This document shows positions 36,940 to 49,179 of a stretch of DNA of 64,000 nt, piece after piece; position 1 is the stretch's first letter; every line of letters begins with the position of its first letter. Under the pieces are notes generated by a model. The model saw nothing but the letters and a program-made list of their open reading frames with translations. It did no database searches and had not been told where the DNA came from. Location of the stretch: NCBI GenBank assembly GCA_009617715.1, contig VTFK01000141.1, positions 62,001-126,000 on the forward strand. Reading direction: 5' to 3'. Source of the DNA: Plectrocnemia conspersa. Lineage: Eukaryota; Arthropoda; Insecta; Trichoptera; Polycentropodidae. The translations under genes were made by a program, and so were the position numbers.

Positions 36940-37930
36940 TCCTTTTTTATATTAAGATCATTTTTATTTTCAACGTACTTGGAAAAGTTTCGGTTTCTAC
37001 GTACTGAATATAATATTTTACTCTTTATTATTTTTTATAAATATTTTTCAATCTCTGGTAATTTTTAATTATAATATTTCATATTTAAGTGTGACATTTA
37101 TAACAAAAAAATGTTTTTTCAGATCGCTGTATTTCATTAAATTTTCAGCAAATGCGAATGCCAGAGTGCTACAAAATGGAGTCTTTGCTACGCATTCGTA
37201 ATTACGTCATGCCTTTTTAAACATAACACGAAAAATTTATAAAGTATAAAAAAATAATAAATAATAATGTACCTGTACAATTTTATTAATTTATGTAATA
37301 GTATAAAAAAATCACCGCGCAATACCATTTAATTAAATTTCTTTGTAATGGCATGAATCGTAGCAAACAACTTTATTTGCTTGAAAACGGTATAAAAAAG
37401 TACAACTGTGGGTTCACAAAGCTTGAAACTATTACTTTTATTGCACGAGGCTGAAGTGAGCGAGTTTATTAGAACAATAGGAAAGGAAACTGTTTTTTTC
37501 ATGAACATGAGGTTATGCGCTGGCAAAGCGTGAAAATATCAACTACCATATTATTACTTCAGTCTTTGACATTAACACATTACTTTTTTCGATGCAATAA
37601 ATGGTAGTTCTTTTTATGGATTTTATTTAATTGAAATATATTAAAATATTTAATTGAGAAATATAGCACAACACTTTAAATAGTTATTAATTATTATTGT
37701 AACATTTCATTAAATTGTGTATTCTTAAATAAATTCCGTTAATGTATTAAAAGTACTTAAAAGTATGTCAAAAATATGTTTGGCGAAATATAAATGGGCT
37801 AAATATGAGCGAAATCGGCATTTAGGATCACCCAAGAATTGCATAATAGCCACCCAGAATTTCGAACGCTATAAATTATCAATTACCACAACATAAAAAC
37901 TCTTTCAACTATTTTCTTTAATAAGCTTTG
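36940..37930. other. Intergenic DNA with no recognisable feature
   Basis: AT-rich. The short frames here have no recognisable domain. Confidence 0.4.
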
Positions 37931-37939
37931 AGACACACG

Positions 37940-38100
37940 TCTATAGAAATTTATTTATTTATTTTTAATAAATCGTAACCTTACAGGCGTGAACCCAATG
38001 CGTTACATATGACAAATCTGTACCAACTGAATAAGTCAATCAAACATAATGAATACTTACAAGTAAGTATTAATCACCGGACTGAAGTCTAACCGAACAA
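37940..38100 (-). repeat. SINE 3' part, copy D
   Basis: On the minus strand TACTTGTAAGTATTCATTAT, CTTATTCAGTTGGTACAGAT and GTAACGCATTGGGTTCACGC are followed by an ATAAATAAATAAAT tail, matching the 3' half of the SINE at 20510-20600. Its head is missing or displaced by the adjacent copy C. Confidence 0.65.
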
Positions 38101-38144
38101 GTCTCAAAGACGAACTAGATACTACCCGATACTAATATATTTTT

Positions 38145-38445
38145 ATAATCTTTCGTTGTACTGTAACAGGCGTAAGCCCAATGCGTTACAACGATTTAAA
38201 TATGTACCAACAAGTAAGTATTAACCACCAGATATTTCAGTACAGGAATCGGTGACATCTATTAAATTAATTATAAATGATTGTGTTTCATAATTTATAA
38301 TCAATATATGATACTCTGAAGCTAGGGCCAGATTTTAATAATGGAGAATTTTTATGAATATAAATTCAAATCTGTGCCATGGCTCAAACACATAACCTCT
38401 GGGTTATCAGTCTAGATCTTACAGACTACGCTATTCAGACATTCT
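38145..38445 (-). repeat. tRNA-derived SINE, copy C
   Basis: The minus strand has GAATAGCGTAGTCTGTAAG (A box), AACCCAGAGGTTATGTGTTTGAGCC (B box), a TTTGAATTTATATTCATAAA body start and the terminal GTAACGCATTGGGCTTACGCC tail. It is the most complete copy of the family. Confidence 0.75.
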
Positions 38446-38489
38446 TCTCGACAAATCTGTGTGTGCAATAAACAAACATTCTAGTCTAA

Positions 38490-39480
38490 GAAGTCATATT
38501 ACTTATATTAAGAAAATATTTTTAATTTTTAATTTTAATTAATATCTAATAGACTTGGGTTTAAACTAAGGTTCTCAATTATTCGTATTTTTCAACTTTC
38601 TTTTTTTACACGATTTAGAAATAACACGGTCAAAAAAAAGAATGAATACATATTTTTACACGAATTATTTGTTGTAACACGATTCCCAGAAACATTTATA
38701 TTGCATATTTCCTAATACTCGCGTTATTCCGTCCCGGTGTTTGAATAAATATGACAGATTGCGGTGGTAGTAAGGATCCTAATAACAAAGATGAAGATAC
38801 AGGTAAAATTTATCAACTTACAGTTGCTGATTCAGGAGGGTTTGCAATTTGATATATGTTCTCACTCATGATCCTTGAATGAGCTTTGAAATTCCAACGG
38901 GAATGGCTGGTGGATGGATATTAAAAAAACTATAAACAACTTGTGAAACAAAAAACTCAGAGGCGAATAACAGATTCCCTAGTAACTAGAAATTCAACTG
39001 TTGTTGATTTTAATAATAGTAACAAACAAAAGAGGTGTGATTTAATATCTCAATAATTTCAATTTCAAAAAAATCTAATCTAGATCTCGAGAATAATGTC
39101 AAATCCAAAATTCTCATTTCTCGAAAAATTTTAAAGAATATTTTTTATTATATAAATTTATATTTGTTTTATTTGTAAAAGGTTTACATCCACTGCCCTT
39201 TTTATAACGCTGCATAAATAAAGGTGGGTTCATGCCTAATATGCATACTTCTTGGAAAGTTTTTATAGGGGTCTGAGAATGACAAAAAATTGTTACAATA
39301 CAATTTTTTAACACTCGAACTCGCCTTATTTTTGCTTAAATAATAAAAGAAGACACTCAAATAAAAAACCTTTCCAAAGGTTCTCCTGCTAGATGTTTTA
39401 AAATATGCATACTCTCTCAGAAGATCGAAAGTATTTGAATGCCCAATGATTTTTTCTTACTTTCTATTACTCTAACCGGC
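38490..39480. other. Intergenic DNA, possible old coding relic
   Basis: From 38752 the plus strand reads about 35 residues from an ATG (MTDCGGSKDPNNKDEDTGK...) before a stop, then broken frames. I recognise no family and give no gene call. Confidence 0.3.
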
Positions 39481-39514
39481 CGGCGCATTTATCTTTCATT
39501 TGGTGATCTAAGAA

Positions 39515-39690
39515 TCCGCTCCAATAAGAATAACGCTCGGTAACGAGCGCAGTGGGAACGCTCGATAACAAGCGTTCCCTCTGCGACGGCAGTGGCATGA
39601 TTTTATTGCTTTTGACGTGAATTTTTGACTTCTGAGAAGGGATAATTGTTTTTTGCGCTCTTTTATTGGTCAAAATTTGGTTTATATTTT
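39515..39690. mobile_element. Foldback-family copy, core and one arm
   Basis: The core GCAGTGGGAACGCTCG with a mirrored GCGTTCCCTCTGCGAC is followed by ATTTTATTGCTTTTGACGTG and TTCTGAGAAGGGATAATTG. The left arm is lost. A second fragment (CACGATTTTATTGCTTTTTACGTGAATTC) follows at 39765-39795. Confidence 0.7.
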
Positions 39691-39799
39691 CTTCATTTAA
39701 TCTGTAATATAATTATAAAAGTATGAAGGTTAGATTACCGAGCATGCCCACCACTACGGCGACGGCACGATTTTATTGCTTTTTACGTGAATTCTAAAC

Positions 39800-40460
39800 A
39801 GTGCAGAAACATGCATGTAATGTATTAAACAATTTAAAAAACATCTGTAAAACGTCTGTAAAAAGTTGAAAGGACGTCCCTGCAGATGTATAGTATATTT
39901 AAAAAAATATATATTATTTCATATTCCTAGTTTTATCGCGATTGAGATTTACTATTCGATATTTCGACAGTGATGGACCTGCCATGACCACGCATTCAAA
40001 TATATATAGCAAAAGTTATTCGTATCGCTTAAAAGATTACCTTATTTGCTTAGAAACAACTGTTAAACAGTGAAGTTTATTTTATTGATTTCATAATAAT
40101 TGTACATGGACTGTGCATCAATTATGATCTTCAGACTATTAAGAAGTAATTGACTTATGGAATGAATTAATTTTGTGTAATAGTATATATATATATTAAA
40201 TTTTGGCAGTGATGGAACTGCCATAACACGAGCTTCATCGAATCCATAATCATGGCATGTACATTACTGTCGAAATATCACAAAGTAAGTCTTAATCGAA
40301 ATGAAACACGCTTTAAAAATATATAATCTATTGTATTAACATATGTTTACTTATAAACTTGTGTTTATTAATTAATGATTATATATAGAATATGGATTTT
40401 TGACTTTTGAGAAGGAATAATTGTTTCTTATGCTCTCCTATTGGTCTAAATTCGGTTCAG
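39800..40460. repeat. Mosaic of CAGGG-type long form and foldback fragments
   Basis: 39925-40150 repeats the ATCGCGATTGAGATTTACTATTCGATATTTCGACAGTGATGGACCTGCCATGA-type block of 16.2 kb, and 40200-40310 carries part of it inverted. 40390-40460 carries the TTGACTTTTGAGAAGGAATAATTG foldback flank. Confidence 0.6.
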
Positions 40461-40608
40461 ATATGCTTCGTTTGCTTTTAGTGATGCGTTTATTTTGTAC
40501 GTAAAGAGAAGTTTCTGATAATTTCATCACCAATTTCTTTCATATGTTTGAATATGTCGTTAATTTAAAGCAGATTGATGAAAGTATCATTCGAAGGCAC
40601 TGATGAAC

Positions 40609-41290
40609 TTGTGGCGACCACACATATAGGCATAGTTAAAAGGGCGATTGTCTCATTGTTAATGACCGTGACCAAAAACGTTCATTCATTAACAATGAGA
40701 CAAAAATCACGGCACATGACACACAACATGGGTCGTAAGAGAATCTCTTTTGTGACAAAGCGGTACGGACGCAATCAATCAAAACAATGCAAACCCTTTC
40801 CGAAGAATTCGAAAGTCTGGAGCCAAGCAAAAAACTGGTTTTCGAAAACGCAACATCCGATTTCTCGAATTCTAAGAAGCCACTGCAGCGATTGGCTAGG
40901 AGATCGATGCACAATAGCGATTGGCCAGGTAGCGTGCATCCCCCTAAAGTATATAAGCCCGGACTCAAGGAGACGGCAGACGGTCCGAGATACGAGACGG
41001 CTGAGACACGAGACAAGAGACGAGAGAGAGCCAAGAACTACCAACAGCCATCCGGAGGAACCAGCCACGCGCTCTCACCGACAGACCTGAAGATCACTCC
41101 TGACACTCGCCACACGTAGCCTAAGAACCCTAAACATCATCTACGGCCATCACCACCTGCGCCACGTACACCTTCATCGCGAGTAACGTCACGCCGTAAT
41201 CGTCCATAGTCAAAATTGTTATTATAACTTAATAAACAATCTAATAGGATTCACCGAAAAGTCTCATTGGCCGCGAGGTCAACCACCCCT
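40609..41290 (+). mobile_element. Solo-LTR-like unit
   Basis: The block is much less AT-rich than its surroundings. It begins TGTGGCGACCACACA and has a promoter-like GTATATAAGCCCGG near 40950, a purine-rich leader with GAGACGG and GAGACACGAGAC-type repeats, and an AATAAA near 41231. TG-start, TATA and polyadenylation signals in this order fit an LTR of a retrotransposon. I could not fix the right edge or a target duplication, and no internal gag/pol lies beside it, so it would be a solo LTR. The overlapping Arg-rich frames of up to 171 codons are probably non-coding. Confidence 0.5.
40649..40702. repeat. Perfect 17-bp inverted repeat inside the LTR-like unit
   Basis: TGTCTCATTGTTAATGA (40649-40665) and its exact complement (40686-40702) are 20 bases apart. 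Confidence 0.9.
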
Positions 41291-41299
41291 AGGGCTACG

Positions 41300-42420
41300 C
41301 CCTGAAAAATATTTTTTTATTGGTGGTAACAAACGATGAAATTTTGAAGTGTCCAGAATTAGTATTTATCAAAATCCAAACTATCTTATATTTTCTTCCA
41401 GAATATCCCCCAATATAGTATTTAAATCTATTTCCCCTAAACGATAAAATAATAAAACGCATCAACCTCTCGAATCTATTGTGTTCAAATTGCTGAAAAT
41501 ACATTCAGGAGTGTTTTATACCGAAGAAATCCAATTCACTGAATTACTACTACGTGAGGGGATTCAATTGTGGCGCTACGGCTTCGCCCCGGGCAGAATT
41601 GAGTCGCTTACATTTTTCCTTATTATTGGGGTGAAAGCGCCATATGATTTATTAGCCAATTACGAACTCGGCGCGAGTCACATTAACGCGCATTATATCA
41701 TTTGATTAAACGCTGACAGTTAGACATATCGTCACGTATCTCAGCCATTCACTTCCCGACAATTTGGATAGTTAGCGAAAATTTTCGACGTGTTTCTAAT
41801 TAATGCGCTAATAAATCGTGACCAAGTGTGTCATAAATCGGCCGAGGCAATCGAGGTAAGCAAGATAAGTCTCGCCCTGTAAATTTATGACTCCTTTCAC
41901 AATGGCAGAAAGTACGGCGCCGTGGAAAAGTTCTACGGCCAGGTGGTAGGCATGCTTTTCATCTACTTGCCTTTCTTGGGTGCAATGACATTCAGGCGCA
42001 ATTCGGTATGCATAAATTATGCAAACGTCGAAACCCATGTTTCGTGACGAGGCAAGTTGTCTTGGGTGGGGGCTTTCAATGTGACAGTACTTGAAGTATA
42101 AATTTTATATTTAAATGATAAGAATGTATTAGTATATATTAAATATAAACATACATAGGCAGAGACAGCTCCAATTGAGGTACATCGTGTGCAAGCTACT
42201 TGAAGTAAAATAAAACTACAAAATAACGAATTTAAAATACTTAAATAATAATACCAAAAATTGTGCATCGTTGACACAAAGATTATTGAAAAATTTATTG
42301 CAAGATTATGCAATAAAAAACTGACATTAAATTAAAGCTAATCTCGAAATAAATATGTGTATTTTTAGTACATATATATTGCCGCAGTCTATAAGTTATC
42401 TAAATCTTGGATTCCGCTTA
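41300..42420. other. Intergenic DNA with no recognisable feature
   Basis: 41500-42060 is a little less AT-rich and contains short overlapping frames on both strands without domains. No gene call is made. Confidence 0.35.
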
Positions 42421-42424
42421 CAAG

Positions 42425-42495
42425 AGCGCGTAGAAAAAACCCGCACCGACAAAAGAGCGCACCGACAAAAGTGCGCTGGACAAAAGCGCGGATTA
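42425..42495. repeat. GCGCACCGACAAAAG short tandem repeat
   Basis: Variants of GAGCGCACCGACAAAAG and GCGCTGGACAAAAGCGCG repeat about four times. A related cluster occurs at about 10880-10935 (GCGCAGGACAAAACCGCG, GAGCGCACCGACAAAA). Both sit before AT-rich DNA and may be the end of one repeat family. Confidence 0.65.
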
Positions 42496-42499
42496 AAAA

Positions 42500-44640
42500 A
42501 TAATTAATAATAATAATCAGCAATAATTAAAATATTGTGAGTATTACATATAACACATGTTGTGCAGCGCGTGCAATGCACTGAGGCACAAGGGGTACCA
42601 AAAAATAAAAAGTGAATAAAATAAGAAAAAAGTTAACAAACTACAATTCAAACAATATAAATTGTAAAAAAACTTTTGATAACATTTTAAACTGTTTGAT
42701 AATATAATTAATATTGCAAAGAAGGTTTTTGTACTATCTAATTTATTTATTAATTACCTTAATTTGTGTTAAATAAGATTGTGTATCAGAGAACTAAACT
42801 TACTTTTATAGTACATTGTTTTGAATTCCTTAATTTTTAAATTTTGCCACACTTAATATCACATATTAATATTAATTTAATAATTTTAATAATCACATAA
42901 CATCACAATATAATCCTAATATATAATTGGGCTGAATGCTTCTTTCATGATTAATTTTATATCACAATGACAAGAGCGGAGCATTTAAAGCACATGTGCC
43001 AGCAAATGAAAATAATTAAACAGGAAGTGTTGAAAAATATTTATGTAAAAATAATATGTACATGCAACAAAATGTAATATACTACATTTCATTTATTATT
43101 TTTTATTCCAAGCATAATGATATTTTCCCGAACCAATTAATTATTTATGTTTATAAGTGCACAGGGAGATTGGGGAATTCTTTTCGCTTATACTATAGTT
43201 AAAATATTGATTTTTATGTATATTATTCGATGCTGCGATGTCAATAAATAAATAGATCAAGTCATTTAATTTTAATATCTTAAATGATCATAATAAATTG
43301 TTGGTTGTACTAATAAAATATCTCACCTAGCTGTTCAAGTTGCATTTAATTTACGCGTAACGTAAATACCTAAGTTCTAAAATAAATAGATAAAATATTA
43401 TCAATTACTTTAATTTCTTTATTTGTGGTTATATCAATATATGGATTGACAGATTTTTATAAATTTTAGCTATATTTTATTGCAGTATCATATAATTAGT
43501 TTGTGTTAGTTGTTTTTCAATTTATTCTGAAATTATACAGAATTTGTTTTATGACAGTGGTATCGATTTACAGATAAACCCAAGCAATATAATAAATTTA
43601 TTACACATAAAATTGTTAAAAATATCATCTCATAATCACACGTATATTTACAGACAAATATGCGTTTTTAATGATCATATACATTTAACTGAAAAGTTCT
43701 AGATTTTAGAAAATTTATATAAAAACAAATTGAAGAGCGCTGTAATACGAATTTTATTGGATTAATATTTTTTTAACAATTATTTGAGCCATGTTACATG
43801 TTTAAAATAAAATAACTAAATGTCATATTGTGAAATAAGAATCACTATTCTTAAATATATATATGTTTAAAATGTAGAATATAATGCGTATGTTTCATAG
43901 AAATAAAAAGGCTATGTCATGTACGAAAAGTTAAGCGTCCGGCACCCGTATCCGCTCGCAAGCTGCGGTAGCTCGCGACAGTGAGATGTAAGATCTCTTT
44001 AATTTTTCTTTCGCAGCGCAGTGAGAATATTGTAAATGAACTAATTTATTAAAATTATAAACTAAATTCCCTTGTAAGTCAACTATCTTTATCTGCTAAT
44101 AAAACGCATCTAAACAACTCGTTTTATGATTTAATGCACTACAATTCAATCAATACCGTTTAGTTAAGTTAAACACGCCAGTTAGCAGCTCCGCGCTTGC
44201 CAAAATTAATTTAGCTCGCCGTTCAATTTGCAACGATCGCATGCCACGCCACTATAGATCAGTCGGTTCTGATCGTTTTATTCTGACCCATTAGAATCTC
44301 GAGCCTCGTGCTTGCCTCTCGTCATAGTCCGTTTATTGCCCAAAAACGAAATTTTCGATTATGGGGTCTCGTTCGAGTGGCGCTTATTGAATGTAGACAG
44401 TAAAAAAATACAGGTACTCGAATGGGGCAAACTTGTCTCGTCACGAAACAAATAAGATTAGATTAGGTTTCGTTTGCATAATTTATGCATTGAGAAATGC
44501 GGCTGAAAGTCGATGCACCCTAACGGTGGATAAAGGAAAGAAAAGTTAGATTGCATATTAGTTGCTTGTAAAATGTATATCTACGATTCATAAGATATTT
44601 ACTTATTTAAAATAAATTACTTAATGTGCAATATTGATTT
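42500..44640. other. Intergenic DNA with no recognisable feature
   Basis: Very AT-rich. A less AT-rich patch at about 43935-44360 has no open frame of note. Confidence 0.4.
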
Positions 44641-44644
44641 TTTT

Positions 44645-44850
44645 AAATATGAATAGCGCAGTCCGTAACGTCTCAGACTAGTAATTCTGAAGCCGTGAGT
44701 TCAAGACACAGCTGCAGACCCGAATTTTTATTTATAAGAATACGCTACTATTAAAAAAAAAGCCAAGTGAATCTATTGATTTTAAATTATGTTACACATA
44801 AATAATCTATAATTAAGATGTCACCGATTAGTAAGTAAACTATTTAACAG
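44645..44850 (+). repeat. tRNA-derived SINE, copy E (3'-truncated)
   Basis: AATAGCGCAGTCCGTAACG (A box), AAGCCGTGAGTTCAAGACA (B box) and GACCCGAATTTTTATTTATAAG follow the family head. The GTAACGCATTGGG tail is absent. Confidence 0.7.
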
Positions 44851-44859
44851 ATATCTTCG

Positions 44860-45325
44860 ATATTTGTCTTTATTGGACTTCTGCAATTTTATACAAAAAA
44901 AATATGTGAGTGATTCTGCTTGTTTTTGTGGAGCATTTGCGTAAAATGTCTTGTGACTTAAATAATAGATTTTCAGATTTGAAAGAAATTGTTTTCCCTC
45001 CTTGGATAATACAATCCATATTGGTAGATATTATAAACCAGATGTAGCCATGTAGTATCAAGAAGAACTCTTTGAATTGTAAAAAGATAAATACAATGGT
45101 CTGGCTTTGTGTCGAGGCAGAAACAGAATACCCAATTATGACAAGGTTCCATTCCCATCTCCATATTTAGTTGAATGCTGTAAATGATTTGTTGTTGAAA
45201 AAAAAAATTCCTGGATACCACAAACAGTGAAGAATGACCAAATTAATACCTCATATAAAACCTTTGCAGCACACATAAACCACAAGGATCGTACTAATTT
45301 AAAAATTATTTCCTTCAGAATTGTA
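44860..45325. other. Intergenic DNA with no recognisable feature
   Basis: Minus-strand frames of 63-82 codons overlap one another here. They show no recognisable domain. Confidence 0.3.
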
Positions 45326-45328
45326 CAC

Positions 45329-46150
45329 ATGGCCGCCGAGTGCTAACCCGGGCCCTGGAAAAACAATGATTCCGGGCCTCATGACAAAAATGGCATTTTA
45401 TATATTTTTTAACATCGTAATATAATTTCTTAAAAACAAGTTAACCCTTTCTATGTTACAAATAAATATAAAAATTAGCCACTGTTGTAACATATTTTCT
45501 TAAATAATATGTGATGCGAAATATTTTAATTAGGTTTTAAAATTAATAAATATATCTAATCATAATATTTACCCGATGAATAGTCGTGTTTTATTTGCTG
45601 CTCAGTGTTGCCAGTGTTGTTTTATAACAATATTACTAGTGAGAATAAATGAAGCACATCTAAACCGAATTTTGCCCAATAGGAGAGCGCAAAAAACAAT
45701 TATCCCTTCTCAGAAGTCAAAAATCCGCGTCAAAAGCAATAAAATCATGCCGTCGCCGTCGCAGTGGGAACGCTCGTTACCGAGCGTTCCCACTGCGACT
45801 GCGCCGACACGATTTTATTGCTTTTGACGTAGATTTTTGACTTCTGAGAAGCGATAATTTTTTTTGCGCTCTCCTATTGAACAAAATTCGGTTTGAATAT
45901 ACTTTGATCATTCCTCTTATATTAGAAATCCATAGTAATATCAATATATTTTTAAAACCTAGTGTAATATAGAAATGCAGACAAACTATGAAACAATATG
46001 TAAGATGCAATGTCTGTCTGTACTTATTTTTTCCTGAGAGATGAGTTGGCTTATTTTAGATTTTGGACTTGAACTAATGAAAGTTCTAAAACTTTCATTA
46101 GGTTAGGTTTGGGTTTGAACAGCAAATGGACGTTTCGCAATTGTCAAATT
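45329..46150. mobile_element. Foldback-family element with both flanks
   Basis: The left flank is the GGGCCCTGG-type block (45340-45620). The hairpin stem TTCTCAGAAGTCAAAAATCC (about 45706) pairs with 45830-45855 around a CGCAGTGGGAACGCTCG core (about 45760-45800). The right arm carries the mirrored GATGCAATGTCTGTCTGTAC (46010) and GGTTAGGTTTGGGTTTGAAC (46100) blocks. This is the most complete copy in the window, with different sequence on its two sides. Confidence 0.75.
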
Positions 46151-47740
46151 GAGCATGTCAAATGACCTTTGCCCATTTAAACAAAAAAATATAGCTAATA
46201 ATAATGATTTGCGCATCACCCCCCCTCCCCCTCCTCCGGTGTGGCGTGCGCCCTACGTTGAAAACACTGGCTTAGACCTTGATCTCATGCAAAAATCTTC
46301 ACAGAAAAAATATATTTATTTTAAAAATTGATTTAAATAATAAAGAACTAAGCTAATAGCGATTTATCTCACTGCGGTGGTTAATTTTAACTTTTATAAG
46401 GGATGAGTTTAAAATTTACTTTATATTGCTTTTATTAGTTTTGTATACCCTTTGAGATACCTTAACCGCATTTGCCTTTTGTGGGTAATTTTGTAGACTG
46501 GAATCTGGAAAATCCGCGTTGAATGCCTCGAACGTCGATAGAGCCACTATTCGCCGTGGAATTTAATATATATTCCAAAAGAAATGATTAAGTACGGACG
46601 TCTTTGATAATGGGGTGAATCCCTAATCCCAGCGTCCTTTGTTGTCGCAAATGAAATGTGGTAACCCTTTGTGCTTATATCACGCGCGTGTTTTAAAAAA
46701 ATGGAATTTCCAAAGCGAGTCAATAACCCCACACGTGACTTAAAGGAAAAACAGCAGCGGCATGAGCAGCGTTCTGGATTCATTAGGGATAACAGTGTAG
46801 CAGTGTAGTGGAGTGGGTCTATCATTTCCCCGTTGTGACAGGTCATGGCATATTGCAGAGTAGGCGTTTCGATCAGGTCACGCCACTCGTTCCCTGTTTT
46901 CTATCCTCATTTTATGAAATTGGACACGCGACGGGAGAATGGAATGAAAAAATCGAACACGAACGTAATATCTAACGTCCCATATATATTACCATGTTTG
47001 ATGGAAACGCTTTGGGATATTATAATGTGCGGGAAGGAAAATCCGGAAAATTGGAAAGTTGCAGTTGATATATAACTTTCATGTATTATGTAAATCATAA
47101 TACACATGACATCTATACCAGTGATATTCAAAGTTATAAGATTGGTACTTTTTTAATAATAGAAAAATAATAAAGAAATAAATAATTAGTCAAATAATCA
47201 TGTAAATAAAACAAAGAACAATACTAAACGTTTTAGGATATTCTACATTAACTATTATTTTCGGACTATTCATATTCTCTGATTTATTTGGGACATGCCA
47301 TTAAAAATATCGTTATGGGCTTTTGGCCTATGACAAATCCAAGCGATAAAATTCTGCTGGATTCCATAATCATATTTATTGTCAAAGAAAAGAATTTAAA
47401 ACAATAGTGTTTCGCTGCTCCTTCGATCCTTTATAAGATGACCTTCTTACGTGGGTCATGGTCAGACGCTTAAGAAGAAAAACTCTGACTTCTCCTCGAG
47501 ACAAAAATTTAAAACATGTATTCCTGTATGATCTTCAAAGATTTTGCGTTAAACTTAGCTTTTATAAAACTCTCAATCTATAATATATGTCTTGGTAGAT
47601 GGAAATTATATCTTAGTTGTATCATTTTTTAATATTTTGAATGTTGTCGAAATATACGGTGCTAATATTTTAATCATTATTTATAAGGCATTAAATAATG
47701 TTAACAGTATTATTAAATTACATAAAATTAGATTAGAGCA
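46150..47740. other. Intergenic DNA with no recognisable feature
   Basis: 46500-47080 is less AT-rich and has frames of 76-99 codons on both strands, none with a known motif. Confidence 0.35.
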
Positions 47741-47744
47741 AGTT

Positions 47745-48290
47745 CAAAACACAAACTAAGCCAACTCAACTCTTAGGGGATAATAAACGGAAGAAGAAGT
47801 ACCGACAGACGTCGCATCTCACATATTGCTCCATAGTTTGTCTGCACTTCGATATTACACTATGTTTTAAAAATATGATAGCTATCCTTACTGATATTAC
47901 TACGAACTTTAGACATAAAAGTGTTGTTTTAAGTGTATTAAAACAGAATTTTGGTCAATAGGAGAGCGCAAAAACAATTATCACTTCTCATAAGTCAAAA
48001 ATTCACGTCAAAAGCAATAAAATCGTGCTGGTTCCGGTAAGGAGCGTTCCCAATGCGACGGCGACAGCACGATTTTATTGCTTTTGACGTGGATTTTTGA
48101 CTTCTGAGAAGCGATAACTGTTTTTTGCGCTCTCTTATTGGTCAAAATTCGGTTTAGATGTGCTTCATTCGATAAAAAGTCGTAATATTATTATAAAATT
48201 ATTATAATAGGAACGCTAGAAAAGTGAGCGTTTCCACTACTACGGCATCAACACGATTTTATTACTTTTGACGTGAATTCTAAACAGGGA
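47745..48290. mobile_element. Foldback-family element, arm and core
   Basis: The left arm AGACGTCGCATCTCACATAT (47810) leads to the TTCTCATAAGTCAAAAATTC stem and a shortened core GGTTCCGGTAAGGAGCGTTC. The right stem is at 48075-48110, followed by AAATTCGGTTTAGATGTGC and a second partial core AACGCTAGAAAAGTGAGCGT with the terminus ACGTGAATTCTAAA (48282). Confidence 0.7.
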
Positions 48291-48664
48291 CCTGCTTGAG
48301 TTTGTCCAGCAGTGGCGTAGCTATAGTGGGGCGGAGGGGCGGGCCGCCCCGGGCGGCACTTGCTTGGGGGCGGCATATTCGCGATGGGATCGTCTAGTGT
48401 GGTTCTTAACCCTGAATGCACTAAAACATATATAAATCCATGAATAACAAGAGCTTAATAATAACCAATTTATTATTTTAAGAAATGCTGATTTTATGAC
48501 CCTGCAAAAATTGTATGGGGGGGCGGCAATTTTAAGGATCCTAGCTCTAGCAACGCCACTGTTGTCCAGAAAAATGTATTTTAATGAAATACTATGAATC
48601 TTAATAAAATGGAAATATTACCCCCTCCCCACCTCCAGGAAAAAGCTGTAAAATTACACCTCTG
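48285..48664. mobile_element. CAGGG-type MITE interrupted by an hAT element
   Basis: The ends CAGGGACCTGCTTGAGT and CTGTAAAATTACACCTCTG are the family termini. The hAT element at 48310-48561 sits in its TTGTCCAGAAAAATG motif, which is continuous (GGCCAGAAAAATG) in other copies. Confidence 0.7.
48310..48561. mobile_element. Non-autonomous hAT element, family 1 (copy B)
   Basis: The ends CAGTGGCGTAGCTA and TAGCAACGCCACTG are flanked by a perfect 8-bp duplication TTGTCCAG (48302-48309 and 48562-48569). The interior GCCCCGGGCGGCACTTG and GCGATGGGATCGTCTAGTG match copy A at 5.5 kb closely. Confidence 0.93.
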
Positions 48665-48779
48665 TGTTAAGATTTCCTGTTTATAGTCATAGAACGTACA
48701 TTTAATTTGACGAAAGTTGTCATTTGATACACCTATATTCTGTAATGGGTAATCATTTTACTGAAAATACCTAATTATT

Positions 48780-49055
48780 CTGACTGTTTCTACTTTGACA
48801 AAATTTTAACACTTAACCGACAGATCAAATAGTCCTGACCCGTTAACTTTGTTGATAGCAATTCAGAGAACATGTAGTATCTACCTTTCTTACCTCTACG
48901 AAAGCTTATTGTGCTGAAATTGTTTGCTTTTGACGTGAATTCTAAACAGGAAGGGGTGGGGCAGGTGGGACATTTACCTCCTGCTGGCGAGATCATTTAA
49001 AAAAATACTATGAACCTTAATGAAATATTAAAAAAATAACCAACACTGCCTAAGA
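48780..49055 (+). repeat. Dispersed repeat R2 and CAGGG-type fragment, second copy
   Basis: This has the R2 motifs of 24640-24760 (CAAATAGTCCTGACCCGTTA), then TTTTGACGTGAATTCTAAAC joined to an AGGAAGGGGTGGGGCAGG segment of the CAGGG family, the same junction as at 48275-48290. Confidence 0.6.
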
Positions 49056-49140
49056 AAAAGCTCGTGACGGTTTCGAACACATGTCTGTTTAAGGCAACTA
49101 CTATCAGGATGTTCAATGAATTGAAATGGGATTACGCGAT

Positions 49141-49175
49141 GATGAATACATTGATGAGTCATCAATGTATTCATC
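49141..49175. repeat. Near-perfect 35-bp palindrome
   Basis: GATGAATACATTGATGA (49141-49157), one G, then its exact complement (49159-49175). Confidence 0.95.
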
Positions 49176-49179
49176 AACG

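Noticed and set aside
40575..41119. Overlapping Arg-rich frames of 97-171 codons on both strands
   Set aside because: They lie in the LTR-like block, occur in several frames at once and have no domain; lower AT content alone explains their length.
45576..46010. Frames of 77-83 codons with RRAQKTIIPSQKSK
   Set aside because: The peptide is a translation of the foldback stem and recurs at 36.5 and 39.5 kb as part of the repeat.
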